A DNA stretch of 64,000 nt from KBS50 sp042666615 (GTDB lineage Bacteria > Actinomycetota > Actinomycetes > Mycobacteriales > Micromonosporaceae). The notes under the pieces were generated by a model that worked only from the letters and a program-made list of their open reading frames with translations, did not search any database and was not told the origin of the DNA. The first letter of the stretch is position 1. Every line of letters begins with the position of its first letter. Made by a program: the position numbers and the translations under genes. The stretch lies in the NCBI RefSeq assembly GCF_042666615.1, contig NZ_JBHTDD010000004.1:62001-126000 (forward strand). Reading direction: 5' to 3'. Positions 57,707 to 64,000 of this stretch are shown here, one piece after another.

Positions 57707-60583
57707 GTGATCGAGGAACAGAGCGCCGTCATCGCCGGACCGTCCCGCGCGGTGACTTCCGACCCATCTCCGCTGCTGGCCGCCAGACTCTCCGCAGCGC
57801 CGCTGCCCGCCGCGCTAATCAGCAGGTCGAGGTTACACCGGATGCTGGACGCCGGCGCCGCCGGACCGGTCACCCTGGTCGTCGCCCCGGCCGGCTGGGG
57901 AAAGACGGTCCTGCTCAGCTCGTGGGCCCGCGCCGCGGCGGACGGAAACGACGGCCGGGCGGCGTCAACGGACCCGGACGGCCGGGCGGCGGCGGCCCAC
58001 GACGGCCGGGCGCCGACGTCAACGGACCCGGACGGCCGGGCGGCGGCGGTCCACGACGGCCGGGCGGACCCGGCCCCACCGGACAGGGCGGGCCGGATCG
58101 GCTGGGTGGCGGCGGAGTCCACCGACCAGGCTGGGCGGTTCTGGGCGTACGTCGCCGCGGCGCTCGGCGTCGAGCCGGCCGGAGACCAGCCCGGTGACCC
58201 GGGGTACCTCGACCGGCTCGCCGACGCGGCGGCCCACCGACCCATGCCGGCGGTGCTGATCCTCGACGACCTGCATCGGGTCGCCGATCCCTCCCTGCTG
58301 GAGGGTCTCGATGCCCTGGTCCGGCACGCCGCGGGCGCGGTGCGGTTGGTCCTGAGCAGCCGCACCGACCCGCCGCTCGCCATGCACCGGCACCGGCTGA
58401 ACGGCGAACTGACCGAGATCCGGGCCGCCGAGCTGGCCTTCACCGCCGAGGAGGCCGCCGACCTGCTCGGCGCGTGCGGGGTACGCCTGCCCCCCGAACT
58501 GGCCGGAGAGCTGTGGGCCCGGACCGAGGGTTGGCCGGCCGGTCTGCGGCTCGCCGCGCTGGCCCTGCGCGACCATCCCGACCCGGCGCGCTACGTCGCC
58601 ACCTTCGGCGGCGATGTCCCCGAGATCGCCGGTTACCTGACGCAGGAGGTGCTGGCCGACCTCACCGCCGAGGCGCGGGACGCGGTGCGCCGCGCGGTCG
58701 TCTCGCGCCGGATCACGGGGGACCTGCTGGAGGCGCTGACCGGGCGCGGGGACGGGGACCGGCTGCTGGCCGAGGCGGAACGGACCGGTGTCGTCATCGC
58801 CGTAGGCACCCGGCCGGCCGCCTGGCGCTGCCACCGGCTGCTCGGTGACCTGTTCCGCGCGGAACTGGCCGAGTTGCCCGGCGACGAGCTGCTCGACCTG
58901 CACCGGCGTGCGGTCGCCTGGGCGGTCCGGCACGGCCGGCCCGACGACGGACTTCGGCACGCGCTGGCCGCGGCCGACTGGCACCGGGCGGGGCAGATCC
59001 TGCTCGACCACTGGCCGGTACTGGTGTCAGCCGCCGTATCGGACACCGATCCGGACCAGGCGGCGATGTCCGACGCGCCGGCGCCGCCCCCGGACCTGGT
59101 GCGGAGCCAGCCGGAGGTGGCACTGGCCCGGGCCGTCGACCGGTTGCGGGCCGGCGGCCCGACGGCAGCCGACGATGCCCGCACGCTTATCGAAGCGGCC
59201 ACCGAGGTGCCCCGGCTCCGGCTCGTCGAAGCCGCGGTGGCTCTCGCCGCGGAAAGGGTCGACGCCGATCCGGTACGCGTGACCGCGGCCGCCGAGCGGT
59301 TGCTCGGGCGCGTCGACCCGACGGACAACACGGTCCCGGCGAGCGGCGCCCGGGCGCTCGCCCACCAGGCCCTGGCGACATGCCGCCTCGACGCCGGTGA
59401 TCTCGCCGGAGCCGCGGAGCACCTCGGTGCGGCGAACATCGCGGCCCGCCGGGGCCCGGTCCGTGTCCGGGTCGCCGGCATCGCCCGGCTGGCCCTGGTT
59501 CACGCCCTGCGCGGGGCGCTCCGAGCCGCCGAGGAGATGGCCCTCGGAGCCGAGGAAGCCGCCCGGGGGACGGTGGACGCACCCGGTGGACGGCCGGCAC
59601 ACCTTGCGGTCGACTGTGCCGCCGCGTACCTGGCCCGGGCGCTGGTGGCCGACGAGCGGGACCGTCCGGACGAGGCCGAGACACATCTCGCGCTGGCCGA
59701 CGCGGCGCTGACCGCGGCGGCCGACCCGACGCTCGCGGCCATCGCCGAGTTGGTCCGGGCGCGGCTCCGGCGAGCGCGCGGGGACCGGGTCGGCTGCTTC
59801 CGGGCGTTGCTGGCCGCGCGGGAATCGTGGACGGGGCCGACACCACCTCTGATCGGGTACGCGGTGCGGGTTGCCGAGGCCGACCTGCGGGCCGCGAACG
59901 GTGATCTCACCACCGCCCGCGGCCTGCTCGCCGGCGTGCCGGCCGGCCCGTGCGAGCCGGGCGGCGGATCGGCGGCGTGGTCCGGCACCGGGGCCGCCGC
60001 CATGGCCGACGTCGCGGCTGCCGTGGTGCTGGCCCGGATCGAGCTGCTGGACGGTGATCCGCGGGGGGCGCTGCGTGCGGTGCCGTCCTGGGACGGGCAG
60101 GCCGCGGGGGAGTGGCCGCTACCGGTCCGCCTGGAGGCAGGATTGCTGGAGTCCGTGGCGGCCCGCCGGGCCGGCGAGGTACGGCGGGCCGGACGGGTGC
60201 TGGAACGGGTGTTGGAGCTGGCCGAACCGGAGGGCTGCCGGCGGGTCTTCACCCGGGCCGAGCCGCCGGTCCGGGATCTGCTGGCCGAGCACCTGGACTC
60301 CGGCACGGCGTACTGGCCGTTACTGGACGACCTGCTGCGCGCCGATGCTCCCGACCCGCTCGCGGCACCGGTGGCGCCGGTGGCACTGGGCGAGCCGTTG
60401 ACCGAACGGGAGCTGACCGTCCTCCGTTACCTGCAGAGCATTCTGTCCAACGTGGAGATAGCCAGCGAGATGTCGCTGTCGGTGAACACCGTCAAGACGC
60501 ACGTCCGCAACATCTACCGGAAGCTGGACGCGAGCCGGCGTCGGGAGGCGGTTCGTCGCGCTCGCGAGTTGCGGCTCATCTGA
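57707..60583 (+). CDS. Large LuxR-family (MalT/LAL-like) ATP-dependent regulator
   Basis: This 958-aa regulator has an N-terminal STAND ATPase (Walker A APAGWGKTV, Walker B VLILDDLH), a long helical-repeat middle (about residues 380-870) and a C-terminal LuxR helix-turn-helix (LTERELTVLRYLQ, NVEIASEMSLSVNTVKTHVRNIYRKL). The ATPase domain is interrupted after Walker A by an Asp/Gly/Ala-rich insert encoded by a 54-base tandem repeat (57965-58072). The GTG start has GGGAGG upstream. Such regulators activate catabolic or secondary-metabolite genes on ligand and ATP binding; the target is unknown. Confidence 0.92.
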   Translation: MIEEQSAVIAGPSRAVTSDPSPLLAARLSAAPLPAALISRSRLHRMLDAGAAGPVTLVVAPAGWGKTVLLSSWARAAADGNDGRAASTDPDGRAAAAHDGRAPTSTDPDGRAAAVHDGRADPAPPDRAGRIGWVAAESTDQAGRFWAYVAAALGVEPAGDQPGDPGYLDRLADAAAHRPMPAVLILDDLHRVADPSLLEGLDALVRHAAGAVRLVLSSRTDPPLAMHRHRLNGELTEIRAAELAFTAEEAADLLGACGVRLPPELAGELWARTEGWPAGLRLAALALRDHPDPARYVATFGGDVPEIAGYLTQEVLADLTAEARDAVRRAVVSRRITGDLLEALTGRGDGDRLLAEAERTGVVIAVGTRPAAWRCHRLLGDLFRAELAELPGDELLDLHRRAVAWAVRHGRPDDGLRHALAAADWHRAGQILLDHWPVLVSAAVSDTDPDQAAMSDAPAPPPDLVRSQPEVALARAVDRLRAGGPTAADDARTLIEAATEVPRLRLVEAAVALAAERVDADPVRVTAAAERLLGRVDPTDNTVPASGARALAHQALATCRLDAGDLAGAAEHLGAANIAARRGPVRVRVAGIARLALVHALRGALRAAEEMALGAEEAARGTVDAPGGRPAHLAVDCAAAYLARALVADERDRPDEAETHLALADAALTAAADPTLAAIAELVRARLRRARGDRVGCFRALLAARESWTGPTPPLIGYAVRVAEADLRAANGDLTTARGLLAGVPAGPCEPGGGSAAWSGTGAAAMADVAAAVVLARIELLDGDPRGALRAVPSWDGQAAGEWPLPVRLEAGLLESVAARRAGEVRRAGRVLERVLELAEPEGCRRVFTRAEPPVRDLLAEHLDSGTAYWPLLDDLLRADAPDPLAAPVAPVALGEPLTERELTVLRYLQSILSNVEIASEMSLSVNTVKTHVRNIYRKLDASRRREAVRRARELRLI

Positions 60584-60596
60584 GGAGTGCCGCCGC

Positions 60597-61148
60597 TCAC
60601 TCACCGGCCGCCCGGTCCACCGCGGCGAGCAGGTCGGGCAGTGCGTGGCCGGCCTCGTGCCGGACCCCGTTGACGAAGAAGGTCGGGGCGCCGTGCACGC
60701 CGCTGCGGATGCCGCCGACGAAATCCCGCCGGACCCGGTCCAGCCGCCGATGCGCGTTGACCTCCGCGGATACCTCGTCGGCGTCCACACCGGCCTGTTG
60801 CACGCCGAGTGACATATGCACCGGATCGAGTTGTTCTTGGTGGTCGAAGAGCCAGTCGTGGATCGCCCAGAAATGTCCACGCGCGCCGGCCGCCTCGGCC
60901 GTCTCGGCCGCCATCTCGGCGTACGGATGCACGTTGGCGACCGGGAAGTGCCGGAACACCAGGCGCACCGTGTCCGCCCGTTGCCGCAGCACCTCCCGCA
61001 GGTTCGGGTAGGCCTCGCCGCAGTAGGGGCACTGGAAGTCGGCGTACTCCACAATGGTGACCGGGGCGTCCACCGGACCGCGGACGTGGTCCTCGGCGGT
61101 GACCGGGTCCCGCAGCCGGTCGGAGGTCACCTGAAGCGTCGTACGCAT
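60597..61148 (-). CDS. DsbA-family thioredoxin-fold protein
   Basis: This 183-aa protein has the DsbA-type thioredoxin fold with an inserted helical domain. The active site is DFQCPYCGEAY, and the cis-proline is in HGAPTFFVNGV. No signal peptide is visible, so it probably acts in the cytoplasm like FrnE-type or 2-hydroxychromene isomerase-related members, rather than as an exported oxidase. It converges on the LuxR gene. Confidence 0.87.
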   Translation of the reverse strand: MRTTLQVTSDRLRDPVTAEDHVRGPVDAPVTIVEYADFQCPYCGEAYPNLREVLRQRADTVRLVFRHFPVANVHPYAEMAAETAEAAGARGHFWAIHDWLFDHQEQLDPVHMSLGVQQAGVDADEVSAEVNAHRRLDRVRRDFVGGIRSGVHGAPTFFVNGVRHEAGHALPDLLAAVDRAAGE

Positions 61149-61262
61149 GTCGTCGTCCGTCCGCTCGGCACCACCGGATCGTGGCTCCCATGGGTCATGG
61201 AGACAGGCTCGCCGCTGTGTGGGTGAGCCGGGATCACCCCCGTGGGGTGGTCGTCGTCTCGC

Positions 61263-61937
61263 TCAACGCCGGACGGTGAGATGGTTGTCCACCGTCGCCA
61301 CCCCCGGCGCGGACCAGGCAACTCGTTCCGCTTCCTCGCGTTCGAGGCGGGACCGGACGGCACCGCGCAGGACGACCGTGCCCTCCCGGACCTCGATGCC
61401 GATCCGCTCGGCGTCCGCCTCCACGGTACGGACCAGAGCGCTGAGGATGCGGTGCCGTAGCTCGTCCGGCGAGGATCGGGTACGGGGTCGGACCACGATG
61501 CCGTTGCTGACGCCCTGGACACTTGTGAGCCGCCCCACCGCCTGCTCGGCGGCACGACGCTGGTACTCCCATTCCACCTCGCCGCGCAGCGTCACCCAGC
61601 CGTTCGACACGGTCACCTCGACGTCGCCCACCGGTACGAAGGCGTCCCACTCCAGCGCCCGGGTGGCGGCGACCGCGAGATCACCGTCGGTGCGGGTGGC
61701 CGAGGTCGGAAGCCGTACCTCGATGTCGTTGGCCACGGCCCGGACCCGGGGCAAGCGGTGTGCCGCCCGCTCGGCCGCCCACTTCTTCGCGTAGCTGTCC
61801 ACCCATCCGGTCAGCGTGACCACGCCCTCGGTGACGGTCACCCCGACCTCGTGCGGACGCAGTCGGGGCTCCCAGTCCAACTCGTCCAGGACGTCCCGCT
61901 GGATGTCCTGGTCGGTACGGGGGATCGTGGTCGCCAT
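61263..61937 (-). CDS. Protein with three BON domains
   Basis: This 224-aa protein is built of three BON domains (about residues 5-75, 80-150 and 155-224). Each has the VxVxxGxVTLxG pattern (GVTVTEGVVTLTGWV, VEVTVSNGWVTLRGEV, IEVREGTVVLRGAV). BON domains bind membranes or lipids and appear in osmotic-stress proteins such as OsmY. No signal peptide is seen. GGGAGG precedes the ATG at 61937. Confidence 0.88.
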   Translation of the reverse strand: MATTIPRTDQDIQRDVLDELDWEPRLRPHEVGVTVTEGVVTLTGWVDSYAKKWAAERAAHRLPRVRAVANDIEVRLPTSATRTDGDLAVAATRALEWDAFVPVGDVEVTVSNGWVTLRGEVEWEYQRRAAEQAVGRLTSVQGVSNGIVVRPRTRSSPDELRHRILSALVRTVEADAERIGIEVREGTVVLRGAVRSRLEREEAERVAWSAPGVATVDNHLTVRR

Positions 61938-62231
61938 CGCCGGATACCTCCCTCTTCCGCCGGCCCGCCCGCCGGCCCGCGTCGATCGTGCCGGCCCGTC
62001 TGGTGAAGCGGCGCCACCCGATTCGGGTGAGCGCAAGGCGGGCCAGGTCGGATGTCCGTCTCGGCAATGGGGGAGAACGGACGCACGGTGAGATGATTGT
62101 CGCGTGGGGTAGCGACTGTCGATCGGCGGGTAGCCGGTCGCCTGCGGGTTACCGATTATCGGCAGCGACCGGCGAGCCGATGGGTCCGGTCCATCGGCGG
62201 GTCACCGGCTTGTCGGCGGCGGAGGTGGCGG

Positions 62232-62771
62232 ATGGACCGGCAGGCGGCGGGCATCTTCGGCGGGATCGTGGCGGTCGGGCTGGGACCGGCTATCTGGCTC
62301 GGCGCGCAACTCTTCCGGGTGGACCCGCCGCCGCCGCTGCCGTCGGTGGCGGTCACCGGAGTGCCGGAGGAGCCCCGGACCACCGTCCCGGGCGCCGCGT
62401 CCGAACCGGCCGTGACATCGCGTCCGTCCGGTGCCGTCCACGGCGGCTCCGGGGCGGGCCCGTCCGCACATCCCGGCGCTCCGGCCGCGGCCGTCACCGG
62501 AGGCCCGGTCGAGTCGCCCGGCGCGCCATCGAGGAGCCCGGGACCGACGTCGAACAACCCGTCGCCATCGAACAACCCGTCATCACCGAACAACCCGTCA
62601 CCATCGGACGAACCCTCGTCACCGGTCCAGTCGTCCGACGGCCCGACCGATCCGGACGACGAACCCGAGGCGCCGGACGCCTCGGGTTCGCCCAGCGAGG
62701 TGCCGTCCGGGACGGTGGGGCCATCACCGGGGGGCGGCCGGACGTCCAGCGGTCCGGCGAGGCAGTTCTGA
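62232..62771 (+). CDS. Membrane-anchored Pro/Ser/Asn-rich protein
   Basis: This 179-aa protein has one N-terminal hydrophobic segment (GIFGGIVAVGLGPAIWLGA). The rest is a low-complexity extracytoplasmic region rich in Pro, Ser, Gly, Asn and Asp, with NNPSPS-type units repeated four or five times. I recognise no domain. It looks like a cell-wall-spanning stalk. GGAGGTGG precedes the ATG at 62232. Confidence 0.6.
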   Translation: MDRQAAGIFGGIVAVGLGPAIWLGAQLFRVDPPPPLPSVAVTGVPEEPRTTVPGAASEPAVTSRPSGAVHGGSGAGPSAHPGAPAAAVTGGPVESPGAPSRSPGPTSNNPSPSNNPSSPNNPSPSDEPSSPVQSSDGPTDPDDEPEAPDASGSPSEVPSGTVGPSPGGGRTSSGPARQF

Positions 62772-62820
62772 TCGCTCCGCCCGATCCTTCCGGGTACCGG
62801 GTGCCGGTGTTGGAGATCCG

Positions 62821-63252
62821 TCAGTTGTCCAGTGGTGTCGCGGGGGAGCCGGGCCGGTCGACGTCGACGAACTCCACCTGGTCGCTCGAACCAAGGGCGG
62901 CGTTGTCGCGGTCCATCGCCGAGCGGAGCGCCGTGCCGGCGGCCCAACCGATGACCGCACCGACGAGACCGGCGCCGATGACGTAGGTCCAGGGTAGGGC
63001 GGGCCGACGACCGGCGAGCGCGTCGAAGGCCAGGCTCGCCCGGTGCCACGCCTCGTCCGCGACGGCTCCGATCCGACCACGCGCCTCGTCGGTCAGGTCA
63101 CCGGTCGCGGACCGGGCTGAGCGGGCGGTGTCCTTGGCGGTGTCCTTGACGGTGTCGCCGGCGGCGTTGACCGCCGAGACCAGGTATTCCCAGGCCTGGT
63201 CGGCGATCCGCTCGGTCCTGCCCCGGCGGTCCAGCAGGTTGCTTCCGAACAT
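62821..63252 (-). CDS. Small coiled/single-membrane-helix protein (YtxH-like)
   Basis: This 143-aa protein has an N-terminal helical region with DTVKDTAKDTARSA repeats of the apolipoprotein/YtxH kind and one membrane segment (YVIGAGLVGAVIGWAAGTAL, about residues 91-110). A short acidic tail follows. Such proteins are stress-associated but poorly defined. GAGGAGGAAC precedes the ATG at 63252. Confidence 0.68.
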   Translation of the reverse strand: MFGSNLLDRRGRTERIADQAWEYLVSAVNAAGDTVKDTAKDTARSARSATGDLTDEARGRIGAVADEAWHRASLAFDALAGRRPALPWTYVIGAGLVGAVIGWAAGTALRSAMDRDNAALGSSDQVEFVDVDRPGSPATPLDN

Positions 63253-63785
63253 CGGTGTTCCTCCTCGGCTGCCGAACGTCGCTGACCACATCGGACAGGG
63301 TGTCACGGCGTGGTTGCGGCTGCTCCAAACGACGTGCCCCGACACGGTCGGCCGCAAACTCGTGATCACCGCCGGGCCACGCCCTGCTGTGACGCTGGGT
63401 AAGGGTAACAGTACGATTCCAGTTGTTCTGTCCCGGGAGCCGATCGGGAGGATGTGGCGCGACACCGGGTTCCCGGATCGCCTGCGGAGGATCGAGTGGC
63501 TCACCGCCTCCCGGCGCCGGGGTGCCGCCGCAGATCGTGCCGGCCGGTCGTACTCCGCACGGACGGTGGCGGCGAGCGGCTAGGGTGGCATGCTGCGGGC
63601 AGGCGAGGAACGATCTCGGCCGCACGCGTGTTTTCTGGTGGGTTGTCCGAAAATATGCTGGCAATCTGCTGTGCGCCGAATAGATTGCTCGGCCGGGGGG
63701 TAGCGACCCGGGCGTCGGAGGAATACGCTCGGTCGCGGCCCGCGTACTAGAGGCGCCCGTTCTGAGGGCGAGTGGAGGTGCTCGC
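63253..63785. other. 533-base divergent intergenic region
   Basis: No convincing gene is seen. A 43-codon frame at 63452-63583 has no properly spaced ribosome site. A lower-G+C patch at about 63627-63690 may hold the promoter of the STAS gene. I could not identify clear sigma-factor boxes. Confidence 0.45.
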
Positions 63786-64000
63786 GTGAGCCTGTTGATC
63801 AGCACGTCGATCCTGCCCGGTGGGATCGTGGAGATCTGTCCCGACGGTGAGATCGACGTCGACACGGCGTTCGAGGTACGCGAGGGCATCGCCGGCGTCC
63901 TTGCCAAAGGCCGGCCGACCCGAATCGAGCTGAACATGCGTCGGGTCAGCTTCATCGACTCGGTCGGCATCAGCGCCATGGTCGCGGGCTTCCAGATGGC
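63786..64000 (+). CDS. STAS-domain anti-sigma factor antagonist (3' end outside window)
   Basis: GTG at 63786 with GGAGGTG before it opens a frame that runs off the window. The 71 codons present read like the N-terminal half of a STAS protein, with VRVSFIDSVGISAMVAG-type spacing (MRRVSFIDSVGISAM). The serine in this loop is the usual phosphorylation site of SpoIIAA/RsbV antagonists. It would bind an anti-sigma kinase and release a stress sigma factor. The rest of the partner-switch is outside the window. Confidence 0.85.
   Translation, partial: MSLLISTSILPGGIVEICPDGEIDVDTAFEVREGIAGVLAKGRPTRIELNMRRVSFIDSVGISAMVAGFQM

Noticed and set aside
63452..63583. 43-codon frame upstream of the STAS gene
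   Set aside because: GGGAGG directly touches the ATG with no spacing, and the product is Arg/Ala-rich without recognisable features.
1..64000. tRNA, rRNA, riboswitch, transposase and prophage signatures
   Set aside because: I looked for cloverleaf TPsiC-type arms, ribosomal motifs, DDE transposases, integrases and phage structural genes, and saw nothing that held up by eye. A covariance-model scan would be more sensitive.

Overview
The window is about 72% G+C. It uses GTG and TTG starts freely, has strong GGAGG-type ribosome sites, and its genes have the flavour of an actinomycete: type-2 IleRS, an AfsR-type SARP, a MerR-DnaN fusion, many TetR/HxlR/LysR regulators and short convergent/divergent gene pairs. 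The family Micromonosporaceae (Micromonospora or a close relative) is the best guess. This is inferred from gene style and from palindromes that begin GATCTTG; no search could be run. I see no rRNA, tRNA, CRISPR array, transposase or prophage.

Layout. 1-3165: the 3' part of ileS, then a GNAT acetyltransferase. 3191-9472: a compact locus with a 63-aa eight-cysteine peptide, a membrane-anchored thioredoxin-like protein, an ABC exporter and an S26 signal peptidase in one leftward operon, divergent from a 932-aa SARP regulator. SARP-style heptamer repeats lie in the shared promoter. This is my main candidate for an undescribed secreted-peptide (bacteriocin/RiPP-like) system. 9484-20538: small regulator/enzyme pairs (DapA-like/LysR, DinB-like/AraC, a tandem HxlR/hydrolase), a GH65 glycosidase or phosphorylase, a PLP dehydratase and a DUF4173 membrane protein.

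20539-25100: a gene-poor stretch with a perfect 29-bp inverted repeat, then an operon with a secreted collagen-like protein (about 120 Gly-X-Y triplets), a TPR lipoprotein and a GT2-methyltransferase fusion, closed by a 13-bp hairpin terminator. This is a second candidate system, possibly a glycosylated surface collagen. 25206-34273: an HPF-like factor, MauE, an HNH nuclease, a 37-aa small gene with its own terminator, a MerB-like lyase, an MBL hydrolase, TetR/MFS, a NamZ-type muramidase and a GT1 glycosyltransferase.

34328-42015: a compact pheS-pheT pair outside the usual infC-rpmI-rplT context. Its PheT lacks the EMAPII-like OB domain and part of the editing domain, so it may be a resistance or specialised copy. 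Next come octamer repeats, a 20-bp perfect palindrome and a large STAND-WD40 ATPase. 42201-50184: a quinone reductase/HxlR pair, a class A PBP, and a three-gene translationally coupled redox operon (b-type cytochrome, NuoF-ferredoxin fusion, thioredoxin lipoprotein). 50192-64000: an aldo/keto reductase, TetR regulators, an FAD monooxygenase, the MerR-DnaN fusion, a PlsC acyltransferase with a clear TetR-type operator, a saccharopine-dehydrogenase-like protein, a large LuxR (LAL) regulator, a DsbA-like protein, a BON protein, small membrane proteins and the start of a STAS anti-sigma antagonist.

Two themes recur. One is extracytoplasmic thiol chemistry (MauD-like, MauE, TlpA-like, DsbA-like proteins and the Cys-rich peptide). 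The other is one-component regulators sitting divergent to the enzyme they probably control.
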